A stretch of DNA of 64,000 nt from Adiantum capillus-veneris (Eukaryota; Streptophyta; Polypodiopsida; Polypodiales; Pteridaceae): positions 5,721,001 through 5,785,000 of the forward strand of contig CM043968.1 of NCBI GenBank assembly GCA_014529385.2, written 5' to 3'. The notes below the pieces were generated by a model. It was not told the DNA's origin and did not search any database. It saw only the letters and a program-made list of their open reading frames with translations. A program made the position numbers and the translations under genes. Shown piece by piece: positions 22,938 through 34,050 of the stretch. Position 1 is the stretch's first letter. Each line of letters opens with the position of its first letter.

Positions 22938-24140
22938 CTAACCAAAAGTTATATTAGCCTTTTGGTTATGCACATCACCTACCAAATCATATTCGGGGTA
23001 GCCGCACCCTAATTGAAATTCTGTTTGCTTGATCTTACGACACCTTCTCTTCTTGTTATATTTTGGCTGCTCTCTACCCTCATACACTTTCTCTTTGCCT
23101 TTACAGGCTCTGCTTTCCCATTCAGTTTCTGTTTCTCTTTCCATTCTTGACCTTTTATTGGCCATAATTTCAACATCCTGCTTATCCACACAAATGATGT
23201 TCACTCTAGGGTCTTCACCACCATCCGGAGGGATCGACTGCACTGGATGCTCAACCACCTTCTCTCTCAAGCCATTAAGTTGTGCTTGACCTCTCCCCCT
23301 ACCAAACAACGGGTAGATATCACCTCTTTCTCTCGGCAGATGAGGACAGTTTGGTGCATAATGCCCTTCTTTAACGCAATTATAGCACCTTCCACGTAAT
23401 GGCCTTGCCCTGCCTCTTGCTCCTCTTGGTTGTCCCCTGTCCATTACACTCAACCGTAGCTCTTGAATCTGCTCTAATAGATCATGAATTGTATGTATCC
23501 ACTGATGTGAAATAGCAGCCATAGCCCTATTCCCTTGATTTTCCTCCTGAGTTGACTCTCAAGGACTTTGTGATTGAGCAAGTGCCATCACTTCATAACT
23601 TGCTACACCCTGTTCTATCATCTTTTTAATTTTCCTACTTTTTGACCTTGCGATCACCACTTCCCCATTGTAGTTCTTTGGGCTATCAAAGTCCAATTTC
23701 TCCCGCGCCTTTGGATGTAAGCATGCCATAAACTTATCCAATTTAAATTACTCACCATTGGCTAGATGTATAGCCGCTACTAACTCCACCCAACATGCTT
23801 CAAAGCGATCCAAAAACAGACTCAACACCTCGCCTACATCTTGCTTTAAAGCCGTCAGTCTTGCATCCATCTCAACTGGAGATGCTTCCCCTGTAAAAAT
23901 CTTGTCCGTAGAGTTGGCCATGCTTGTCTCGGCTCCATCTCCAAATCTTCAAACCACAATTTAGCCTTTCCATGCATCACCAACGGGAAGGTTTGCATCT
24001 TGTTGTCCTCATTAGGCATTTGTAGAGACAACATGTACAATTCAAATCTGTAAGCCACTTGCATGGATTCTCTTCACCTTAAAAAAATGGACCATAGCTT
24101 CAGGATGCCATCTTTACCAATATAAAAACCTTCTTTTTAC
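22938..24140 (-). pseudogene. gag of element A
   Basis: Pieces on the minus strand: the gag core (FELYMLSLQMPNEDNKMQTF, GKAKLWFEDLEMEP, TRFLQGKH) at 24064-23855; a helical region (DKFMACLHPKAREKLDF) at 23741-23559; and 23522-22938 with an Arg/Gly stretch and one CCHC knuckle, CYNCVKEGHYAPNC. Stops and frame changes separate the pieces. Order and spacing are normal for a Tat-like gag. Confidence 0.8.
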
Positions 24141-24170
24141 TTCACCAATGGGAACAATCAGCATGCTCCT

Positions 24171-24184
24171 CCATGGGGGCACCA
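24171..24184 (-). other. primer binding site of element A (candidate)
   Basis: Five bases after the 5' LTR end the minus strand reads TGGTGCCCCCATGG. It starts with TGG, as primer sites must, but I cannot name the tRNA with certainty. Confidence 0.5.
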
Positions 24185-24189
24185 GAAGA

Positions 24190-25989
24190 TGGATAGGGGG
24201 AACGGGTTACACACCCAGAACTCAAATAACCTGCCTCTCTACATCTCAAGGTAAACATAGCACCCCAATCCACTGGGATTCACCTTCAAAATCCTCTTTC
24301 CTACTAGCAAACCACCACCTACACACCTCTCAACTCAATGACAGTGTATCAGATCACGGTCCAACACACGTGCATTGCATGACACATTTCACAGCTTCCC
24401 ATACACACAAAGATCCTCTTTTCTCTCTCTTTGATGCAAAACACCACTGATTTGATGGGGGCACACTTGCCTACACACACACATGACACCACGGACACAA
24501 GCACAAGAGCAATAGAACAAAGGGGGGAAAGGGGAAGTGACACCAGAATGTAGGAAATCCTTGTTTTTTCTTTATTCAAGACAGCCAAGTACAAACAACC
24601 TCGTCAGCACAACCTCGACGGGCATGAAAAACAAACTTTGACAGCCCTCGTTGACGTTGTCTTGATGGTGGAGCTTTCTTCCTTCTGTCGTCATTGCCAA
24701 AGCACATGCTCAAACTCTCTCCCCTCTTGAGCTCTTGTCCCGTCAGAAAGTACTCCCTCCAAGAGCCTCTCCTTGGGCTTGCCTCACCATTGATAGAGCA
24801 AAAGAAGAACACCGATGAAGAAGCTCCCTTCGTCGCTCGAAAAAACCCTCCTTCTAAAAAAAACTCCTCCAAGTCTCCCCCTTCTCTTTTTTCATGTGCA
24901 CCCTTTTTTTCCGAAAGGGGCAACGATGGCACCCACGTTGCTCCCTTTCTCCCTTTTTTTCCTTTTCCTAAAGTATGTGTTTTTTTTTTCCTGCTTGAGA
25001 CCAACACTTCATCTTCTTTTTCTCAAAAAGGCTTTCATGGCAACAACGGGGCTACACACCTTTGTGATCTCTCACTTAAACTTCTTTTAGTTTTTCCCCT
25101 TTTAAATTTGGAACTCCACCTCCTTTACTTTAGCCTTTTCCTTTTGAATCTACAACCAAGGAGTCTTTTTCCATTCATAGAAGGAGCTTCTCACAACATC
25201 AACACTCGCACCTGGTTGGACTTGCCAAATAACTCTTCTGATCATGTCACAAGGGAGCTCCACTCATTAGCTTCAAAATCCCGAGACTTCTCCACCATTC
25301 CGCGTCATGGCCTTGGACAACATGCCCGAAAATGGAAAAAGAAACATATGATCCTTTCCCCTTGTAATTGCCTGCTAACTCCAACTAAATGTATCTCAGT
25401 GTCCATGCCCCTAATCAACCGATCATGAATTTTGGCCAACTCCACCCATTGCATGCAACCTTTTGAAATCTTGATAAGCCCAAAAAAATCCTTGTCGATA
25501 TTCCTACCGGTGCAATTAAATTGGCACACACCCGACCCTCGACAAATCTTCCCCAGGCCATAACTTACCCATTCAAGACCCAATTGACAATCTAGAAAGA
25601 TCACCATGCTCTGCAGCTTGAGCGCTTCATTCCTATGTATTGATCCCAGCTCTGGCCATTGCCCTATCCATCGTGGATCTACAAAGCTTTCCACATTCAT
25701 ATCTTTCACATCGTGGCTCCGTTTGGTGAGTCGTATGGACGGGTTTCCAGAGAATCTTGAGCGCTATATTCTAGGGCACTGAAATAGCACCTTAGACACT
25801 TTGACCTACCACCCCTTTTGGACCGCTTTGGAACCTTATTCGGCCCCAAAAACAACATTATACATACATTTTCATTGGTCTTTGTCTGCCTAGGTCTTAC
25901 ATAGAAGCTTTAACATCTAGACCCACCCCCATAGGCATCCTTTGCACTACTGGGCACCACTTTTAAATTAAAACTCTTTGCCTGCACCA
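24190..25989 (-). repeat. 5' LTR of element A
   Basis: Partner of 6699-8504, with numerous substitutions and small indels. The two LTRs differ far more than those of element B, which fits the nesting order. Confidence 0.75.
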
Positions 25990-26640
25990 ACGTCCTCTAG
26001 GTTTGGTACAAGCTCCTTTTCTTTGAGTACGGTGACAACTTGATTATAGTATGCTTGTGGTACGGCTTTAAGTAGAATGACTACTTTGTCTTTATTTTCC
26101 ATCGGGCAATTTATGTATGCCAATTGGGTGCAAATACTCTTCATTCTATTTACAAGAAAAGGAAGGTCTTTTCTTGGTTTTATGGTGAGACCATAGAGCT
26201 ACATTTTAAGATAAATTTAGTTATGGCTCCATAGTGTCTCTCTAGTGTGACTCATGCATCATAAGAAGTAGTGCAATCATCTAAGTAGTGGATGTAATTG
26301 TCCTCCACTACTATGAGAAGAATAGCTAATGATTTCTCATCTCGTGCTACCAATTGTGCTTGAGACCGCTTAGTCTCAATCCTCTTCCCTCTCTCAATGG
26401 TTTGACTTTGGACCACACTTGCTTCTTCTTTTAATACCCCTTTGTTTTGATTTGTCAAGTATGTAACCCTTTGTCATGAATGATCATGAGTTCTTCTTTT
26501 CTTGTGGTGTATCCCAATGTGTAGTGTGGAGAAGATCTTACCCTCTAGTATAAGGAAGTGTCTAATCTCCAATTGACTTATGGTACATTTGATTTCATAT
26601 ACATGATAGAATCGCATACATTTCAAGAGGGGATTTTTAA
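25990..26640 (-). pseudogene. copia gag remnant, 5' part (oldest layer of the nest)
   Basis: Minus-strand pieces ISQLEIRHFLILEGK, ETKRSQAQLVARDEKSLAILLI, DNYIHYLDDCTTSYDAWVTLERHYGA and later ELVPNLEDV match the UBN2/retrotran-gag domain of plant copia elements (W..RD..AL..I......L.......A.EAW..L...). The reading stops at 25990 and resumes at 6698 on the far side of element A. Confidence 0.7.
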
Positions 26641-27161
26641 GCTCTAAGATTAAACAAGCTTTTGTAGAATGTAAGCTTTGAATGATTCAAAAAAAAAGGT
26701 CAGGTGTTGGTCTTTGGAAAAAGAAACAATGCCTTGAAGGCTCTTGAGCTCAATCTGGCCCGCGGGAACACCTTCTCTAGAAGGTTGGGAATTGTAGGGT
26801 TGCAAGTCATGGAAACATCTTCTCTAGAGGACCGAACATAGCCGTTGGATGATGGTAAAGATAGGTAGAGGCCAATCGGATCATCAGACTATCAAGGGTT
26901 GTGAGCCAGTGACGATCAATGGCTGAAAAGTGTACAAGGAAAAAGGTTGCGCAATCGGTCAATTGATTGGTCGACGGACTTGGAGTCTTTTCTCTTAAGT
27001 TGATTTAAGTGTAGGTTTCGGGTTTGCCCATGTGTCCCAAAAATAGGGTGTGAGGGTTGGGGCGCTTCCCAAAAGCCACGACATCTTCCTTGTTGGCTTG
27101 TTGCTGGAAGCCGACTCTCTATCTGTTATCTCTTGTGTAGCAGTTTGTGGTGAATGGCTCA
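26641..27161. other. no gene seen
   Basis: Unassigned sequence. A short direct repeat, CACCTTCTCTAGAAGG / CATCTTCTCTAGAGG (about 26770 and 26816), is the only pattern noticed. It may be the copia leader or LTR of the oldest layer, but no partner copy is present. Confidence 0.4.
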
Positions 27162-28652
27162 TGAGCTCAAATGGTTTGTAATGGACATGGCCTATGAACT
27201 TTCAGAGTAGCAAAAATTAGAGATAGCGCTTTTATAGAATTACTTTGTGAGCATAGAGGGTGAACTTAATTGATGGTAGCAACATAAATATAGCATTTAG
27301 TTAACTTGGCATGAACAATACTTTTGCAAGAGAGGGAATTTAGAGAACATGACAACATTTGAGGAGCGGATTTATGTGGAGCCGGGGCCCCCTCCAATAG
27401 GCCTTTGTATTATAGTTTCTCCCATCAAGAGAGACTTGGTACAATACAATCTTTGTGTTCCTTATGACCTAGGTGATGCTATGAAGATGGAAAGCTTCAT
27501 TCATCACGAGCATAACATGAACTTTGTAAAAAGCATTAACTAACCCAAGTCTCGGTCCCAAGGCCTCAAACACCTTCGAAGGTGGACAGAGCTAGCAGGG
27601 AATGAGAGTAGGGAAGAGGAAGAAGAAACATTTCATAGGAGAAAGAACTAGTTCCTCACTTATCATCACTCTTCTTGCTAGCATACATAATAGTATAGTA
27701 ATGAAGATGGAGAAGATGGCAAGCTTAAGCATTGAAGCATGGCTCTTGGTTGGATTTGCATTCCATAGCCAAGAGTGTTGGGTGTAGGCTCTCAACCTCT
27801 CTACTTGCTTGGAGAAGGAGATGGATCTCTTGCACTTTGCACTTCACCCAATGAGAGTGTGTGTGGGAGAGTATACCCCTCAAGAAACCCCCTATCTTGC
27901 TTTGGTCGACCCCCCCTTGTAGCTCATGATTGAAGATCATTGGACCTCTCCAGGCCTAGCCAATCACATGCAGGGGCATATCAAGCAGCAAGGGTAGCCT
28001 TGGGACAAGTGTCCCCCTTTCTCTTTTGACAGAAAGGACTTGATAAATGCTAAAACAATTAATTAAATTAACTAATTTATCATTGTACCCCTTGGGAGGC
28101 CAACAAATAGGCTTTAGGCACACCATGAGGGCCACATGAAGAGGAACTTGACAAGTGTCCCTTTGCTTTCTTTGTACCGAGCTTGCCTTGTGTGAGGGTG
28201 TGTGTTCTCTCTCATCCCCCCTCTTGTAGGGATCACCCCCTCCTTGTAGAGATAGATGTTGACTTTTGCACACCTCACCCCCAAGCACCTTAGTTAGCAA
28301 GCATGACAAAGCACCTCAAGCCTGGGTAGTGTTCCCACAAGCACCTCAGGCTCCCTAATCGGCAACCATGACAAGCACCTCAAGCATCTTAGTCATCAAG
28401 CATGACAAGCACCTCAAGAACCTTAGTCATCAAGCACGACAATCACCTCAAGCTTGGGTAGGGTTCCCGCCTCAAGCTCAACCCTAGCTTACCTAAGGTG
28501 AAAGGACTTTTTAACACTAACCTTTGGAGGTCTTTAATGAAGCTAACCCTAAGGTATTTAAGCTCCATTAGCTAGCCTTGCTCTTTGACATACCATCTTT
28601 CATTTGGACCCCTTTACCATTGGCCCTATGTTGAGATAGATCTGAAAGCCTT
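27162..28652 (+). repeat. LTR family L, plus-sense copy, 5' part
   Basis: This matches, as reverse complement, the LTR found beside copia E (34051-37275): GTAATGGACATGGCCTATGAAC, CATAGAGGGTGAACTTAATT, the GGAGCCGG..CCC block, the GAAGATGGAGAAGATGGCAAGC block, and the ACAAGCACCTCAAGC tandem motifs (28320-28460). The copy is cut at 28652 (…GATAGATCTGAAAG) by element C; its last part reappears at 32250-32565. Confidence 0.75.
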
Positions 28653-28989
28653 AGTCATTAGTCAATCTTGCTTAGCGGGTAGAGGATCCCTTTTTACCCT
28701 ACGACATCTTTCCAAGATGGATGACTAATACATTTGGTGCTTGGGAGACATAGATGCCGCAAGCATGCCTACTCTTTAGTCCATTTCATTCTTTGAAAGT
28801 AGAGTGACAAATTCTACTTGGTGTTTGAGAGACGGCGTCATCACAAACATGATTCTAAGCATGCATACTATTTAAATTTTTGCACAATAAAAAGAGAACT
28901 AGTCTTTTACGACAAAAACATTGGTCATTTAAAAGAAATTTGGACATTTGCTTACTCTAATGTAGCATTGTAAGCATTGACAAGGTTTA

Positions 28990-29640
28990 TACTAATATCC
29001 TTAAGTTGTATTCCTTGCATCCATCTAGCATCTTCAAAAGGATAATTTTTCAACTTAATAAGATACCATCATGGTAACATAATTCTTTAGTAGATCGCGT
29101 ATCATAAGATTGTCTATATCACTTTGGCCATTCGTTTGTGGGTGATAGGCCAAAGAGAAATTCAATCTGGTACCTAGATTTTCAAACAGACCTTTCCAAA
29201 AATTGATGATCATTCTAGGATCTCTATCTGACACGATGGATATTGGTAATCCATGGTCTTTGAAAATCTATGATATGAAGAGAGTTACCATTTGGTGTGC
29301 CTTAATAGTATTTTTGACAGGTATAAAGTGTGCTTGCTTACTAAACCTGTCGACTATTGTCCATATTCTCGTATTCACATGGATAGACTTGAGCAATCCA
29401 AAGATGAAATACATGGACATACTCTCCCATGATGAATTTGGGATAAGCAATGGCTGGAGTAATCTAAGTTGCTTCCCTCTATCATACTTGGTCTTTTGGC
29501 ATACTACACATTTTGAAACATACTCTTGTATGTCCACTTTCATGATAGGCCAATAGAAGTACGTTCCTACTCCTCGGAGAGTAGGTTGAATGCCTCTATG
29601 TCTTGCATAGGGAGAAGCATGGGATTCATACACAACTTTC
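28990..29640 (-). pseudogene. integrase and chromodomain remnant of element C
   Basis: Pieces: a zinc-binding/core start YESHASPYARHRGIQPTLRGVGTYFYWPIM, VSKCVVCQKTKYDRGKQLRLLQPLLIP, IWTIVDRFSKQAHFIPVKNT, then DPRMIINFWKGLFENLGTRLNFSLAYHPQTNGQSDI with a changed glutamate context. Near 29040-29090 there is WYLIKLKNYPFEDARWMQG, the middle of a chromodomain. The stretch between integrase end and chromodomain is deleted. Confidence 0.78.
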
Positions 29641-29834
29641 TCAAGAAGGGAGTGGGTAACACATAGCCTATTTTTGTGGAGAAGATAACCATCTTACAAG
29701 GTGAATGGTTCCTCTTTCTTCCCCAAAGCAAGGGATGAAATTATGTCTCTAAAGTCATGGTCAGTAGCATACTCATCTATCATAAAATATAGATCTTTGT
29801 GAGTTGCTATAGACATCGCATTAGCTTTTGGTCG

Positions 29835-31605
29835 TCATGAAAGTGCATCGGCCACTTGATTGTGCTTACCAGTAATGTGAGCAATATGAAAATTAAATTG
29901 TGAAAGAAACTTTTCCCACCTCATTTGTTTGTTGGAAAGCTTGGTTTGCATCATGAAGCACTTGAGACTTTGGTGGTCGGTTCGTAGAATAAATGGAGGT
30001 GCCAATAAATAGTGCTTCCATGTGTCTAGGTAGTGTTTGAGAAAAATGTGTCTCAGCTTAAAATCATGCGTTTTCAATTTCCAAAATGCCGGTTAAGTGC
30101 AAGGGGAAGACGAGAAATTCCACCCCAAAATAGAGAAAAGTAGTATAAAAGTATGAAAAAAATAACCTAATTTTCTAAAATTTCCTCTTGGCAAATTCAA
30201 GGAAAGGAATTTTGATTGTTTGGATAAATGATTTTTTTTGAAACACTGTGTCTAAGGCATGTAGAACAGCTTATAGCTCTTTCTCATAAATGCCTAAGAC
30301 ACGTTCATATGTATTGAGCCTTCGTCTCTCATATGATATGGCATGCCCTTCTTGAAGCAAGACTGGTCCAAGGCAATCACCATAGGCATCACATTGGACC
30401 TCAAATGGCTTTGAGAGATCCGGAAGCATGAGGATTGGTTGGGAGGTAAGCTTATTTTTAAGCTTATAAATACTTAACGTTCTTCTTAGTTAAGTCATGT
30501 AATGGTCCTGGTATTTGAGAAAATTTTGCTATGAAGCATCTATAGTATGCACACATACCAATAAAGCTTCTTAGCTCATGTAGATTCCTTGGATTAGGCC
30601 ATGCTTTTATTACCTCTAACTTTGATGGATCGATACAAATACCATCTTGAGATATAATATGACCTAAGTATTGAATCTCTTGAAGGAAAATTTTGATTTT
30701 CTTTTGGTTGAGAAAAAGCTTGTTCTCCCTCAATTCTTGAAACATCACTTGGAGATGTTGCTTATGTTCCTCCAAAGACTTGGAGTAGATGATGATATCA
30801 TCAAAGAACACTCCAATGAATTTGTGGTAGGGTCTAAAGATTTTCTCTATGAGACGATTGAACATGGGTGCATTAGTCAAGCCAAAATGCATGACTAGAT
30901 ATTCATAAGCACCAAATGTTGTACGAAACGCGGTCTTTAGGATATCTTCATCCACTATCCTTATTTGATGATAGCCACTTTTAAGGTCAATCCTACTGAA
31001 GCAGGTTGAGCCTTGTAGCGTATCAAACAGATCTTCTACCCGAGGCATGGGAAATCTATTTTTGATAGTAATATTGTTTAGTACTTGATAGTCCACATAC
31101 ACACACGGTATGTATCATCTTTCTTTTGCACTAAAAGGACTAGAGAACAAAGAGGAGAGGAGTTAGGCCTCACCATCCCTTTGTTAGCCAATTCTTGTAC
31201 TTGCCTCATGATCTCCTCTTGTTGAGCTTGAGAAACTCGATAAGAAGGCTTGTTAGGCGGTGAGTTTCCTAGTAGGAGCTCAATTCGATGGTCATCATCT
31301 CCTTGTTTTCGAGGTAAGTCCATAGGGATATCATCGATGAACACATTTTGGAATCCTTTTAGAAAATTAGACAAGTCTAACTCTTCTTGATTCCTATTAT
31401 TTACATTTGATGAAACATTAGGACCTTTTAGGGATTCTTTGAGAAAAATCATGTATGCAAAAACTGAGCTCTTCATTGATTTATCAAAGGCAGGAGGATT
31501 TACAAGTGGTATAGTATGACCAAACTCACTAGAATCTATATACATATTCATTCCCCTATAGGTGAAGTAGATTCTCCTTTCAAGGAACTTCATATTGGCA
31601 GCCAT
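29835..31605 (-). pseudogene. reverse transcriptase and RNase H of element C
   Basis: The RT is well preserved: YRVSQAQQEEIMRQVQEL with GMVRPNSSPLCSLVLLVQKKD, then YVDYQVLNNITIKNRFPMPR, LFDTLQGSTCFSRIDLKSGYHQIRI, FGAYEYLVMHFGLTNAP, and the catalytic box GVFFDDIIIYSKS (FFDD for YxDD). The thumb and connection end at IGMCAYYRCFIAKFSQIPGPL. After a gap with stops the RNase H end follows (LRTDHQSLKCFMMQ, KFLSQFNFHIAHITGKHNQVADALS). A frame change near 31090 separates the N-terminal part. Inactive as it stands. Confidence 0.85.
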
Positions 31606-32249
31606 GCAATTGAACCATGGTGCCCCTAGGATAGCATCCTCATGTTGGAGAGGAGAGATGAAAAAGTATTCTTTGTCAGCATAGCTTTGGACATAGCAGT
31701 GTTGACCGTTACAGCATCTCCCATCTCAAAAGCTTGAATGCCCAACTTGGTGGCCAACTCCATTGATATGAATTTGTGAGTAGATCCAGGTTCAAACAAG
31801 ATGAAGGCATCATGATTCCTTACCTTTCCCCAAGCATAGGAGATAGGTGCACCTTTGCAATGAGCATCCTCTTTTGGAGTTTCGATGGTGGAAGCTCTAG
31901 GAGTCTCATTGCGAACATTTTTCTTGGGGCAAGAACGATAGCCATGTCCTTTCTCCCCACACTTAAAATATTTATGTTCCTTGCAAAAACCTTCAAGCTC
32001 TTCAAGAGAGAGTTTGTTTTTACCTTTGTAAACTCCCTTCTCTTGGACTGATTGTTGTTGTTGTTGTTGGATCTGCCTTGGGAAGAATTTTGGGCATTGG
32101 TTTTCCCTTGGGCATCAATTTTATCTTTATTTTTCATGGGCTTGACATTCCATCTAGCCCCTTGTTGGAAGTTGATGCGCAAAGCACCATGGTGTGGTGG
32201 ATTACTTTGGTGATAGAACCAGGTTGTTGAGAGTTGACATACTCAACCA
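31606..32249 (-). pseudogene. gag end and protease of element C
   Basis: Readable pieces are HHGALRINFQQGARWNVKPM and an Asn/Gln/Arg-rich stretch. A knuckle follows (YFKCGEKGHGYRSCP) in which the first Cys is replaced by Tyr. The protease loop FEPGSTHKFIS comes next, corresponding to F-D-S-G-S-T-H-S-F-I. Frame changes separate the pieces. Confidence 0.72.
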
Positions 32250-32565
32250 CAAGCACCTCAAGCTTCGGCCGGGTTCCCACCTGAAGCTCATCCCTAGCTT
32301 ACCTAAGCTCAAAGGACATTTTAACACTAACCTTTGGAGGTCTTTAATGAAGCTAACCCTAGGGGCTAAAAATCTCCATTAGCTAGCCTTGCTCTTTGAT
32401 ATACCATCTCTCATTTGGACCCCTTTACCATTGGCCCCATGTTGAGATAGATCTGAAAGCACATGTCTATATTCTAACCCTTGTTCCCGTTTATTCTCCC
32501 ACATTAAATGATCAGTTTAATATGAGAAAAGCATTTGGGTTGGTTAGGTATTAGATTTTATGACA
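32250..32565 (+). repeat. LTR family L, plus-sense copy, 3' end
   Basis: The first 212 bp repeat 28440-28652. The rest continues to the family's terminal TTTTATGACA. It is interrupted on the left by element C. Confidence 0.75.
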
Positions 32566-34050
32566 TGGTCTCCAAATTGAACATACATACATGGGCTCAT
32601 TAGAGAGCTATGAACAAAGGGTATTTGCACATACACAATTTGCACAGGGTTTGAATTGTAATAGGCTCAAAATTCAAGTGCAAAGAGGGCTTTAATTCTT
32701 ACACACACAATTGATCAATCCAAATTGTATTATGCAAAAATCTAAAGTGCAATGCAAGAGTTATGAGTGGCAACCAATTCAAGCAAAGAAGGAACTTGAA
32801 TGAGTTAGCCTAAGGGTGAATGATGTATCTACACTAGCCTATAAGATCCAGAGTTAGACTAATGGAGATACTCTTGTTTTAAGCTCCACTACCAAATGTA
32901 AAGTAGAGAGATTAGGGATGATAGATTAGGCTTGCATTCATGATGATAGGGAGAGCATTGTATGCATCCACATTAAACATAATTAGGAGAATCAATACAA
33001 AAAGAGAATGGACACAAAATGGATTGATTATTGAACAAGAAAGAAAATACATAATGAGCCAGCATATAGGCTTTTGGGTGGAGCTTTGGATGACATCATG
33101 GGTAATTCAATGAGTCGAGATCATTCCAAATCCTCTCTTGGTCATTCATGCTTGTCCATGGATGTGTGGGGGGGTGTGTGCATCATGGAAAATTAATGCA
33201 AGCATCAACTAAAAGTAGTAGGCAAGCTGAGTAGGCAGATACAATGAATCTGGACAAGAGTGACAAGGGGAGAGCTCCATGGTGTGAGCTTAGATACAAA
33301 ACCTAACATCTTGTGAGGGTAAATTAAATTTTTTTTTAATCAAAAGACTTATGTACCATAGTGTGTACATACAATTAACAAGTTTTTTGTACATTGAAGG
33401 CAACACGTTTTTCTTTTGAGGTTTATTGCAAGTTTATGAAGAGACATATTGACAAACTCATGCAAGGTTTTCCTTGACCTTGTGGGTTTCAAAATTACTT
33501 CATGTAACTGCTTTTCTAAAAAGCATATCCATGGGCTAGGTCACAAAATCAAGCACTGAGGAGGATTAGATAGGTCTCCTACAATATTTTTTGAAAATAA
33601 CCTAAAAAAGGTACCATAGTGTCAAGTTGTGGAGCCAAATTACTAGTGTTAGGATCATTGGGACACTTTTTATTTTTCATTAGGAGGTTTTTGATCCCTA
33701 GTATGTACTTATCATTCTAGGGTATACTTTTTCTTTGTACTAGCATACTCTATAATACTATTTCTTTTATCTTGTATCCTAAGGCTTCATCATAATCTTC
33801 TCCCCTATTTAAACAATTGGTACTAAATGTTGGAATTAGGATTGCAAGAAAACACACATAGCTTGGAGAAGACGAAGGAAGCTCAAGGCACAAATAGAGA
33901 GTGTATTACTTAGTGTGCTATAAAAAGATAAGATAGCCCTAGAGTGAAGGTTGTATATATAATGCATGAGGGGAAAAATCTCCTAGTGAGGGAAAAAATG
34001 CCCCCACGATCGTAAGTGTGTTCACACACATCACTACCACATGTATATGG
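32566..34050. other. no gene seen
   Basis: 1.5 kb between two L LTRs in opposite orientation. It has no sustained frame. Local features are a GTACCATAGTGT motif seen twice (about 33354 and 33610) and a poly-A/T run near 33330. It might be copia internal remains or older DNA. Confidence 0.4.

Larger units (their letters stand above)
6699..25989 (-). mobile_element. Tat-like Ty3/gypsy element A, nested in copia gag and itself interrupted
   Basis: Minus-strand element with 1.8 kb LTRs at 24190-25989 (5') and 6699-8504 (3'). The order gag, protease, RT, RNase H, second (archaeal-type) RNase H and integrase places it near the Tat/Ogre group. The flanking host copies ACAT (6695-6698) and ACGT (25990-25993) look like a 4-5 bp target duplication differing by one transition. 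It is heavily mutated, so an old insertion. It carries element B at 12007-20740 and an unassigned block at 9241-11455. Confidence 0.72.
28653..32249 (-). mobile_element. decayed chromovirus C (gypsy), lying inside an L LTR
   Basis: Minus-strand gag tail, protease, RT, RNase H, integrase and a chromodomain remnant are in normal order, without recognisable LTRs of its own. It is bordered by a direct repeat of about 210 bp that belongs to LTR family L (28440-28652 and 32250-32461). Many frame breaks make it an old copy. Confidence 0.7.

Noticed and set aside
32250-32461. 210 bp repeats around element C as its target-site duplication
   Set aside because: Far longer than the 4-6 bp made by gypsy integrases, and the sequence is part of LTR family L.
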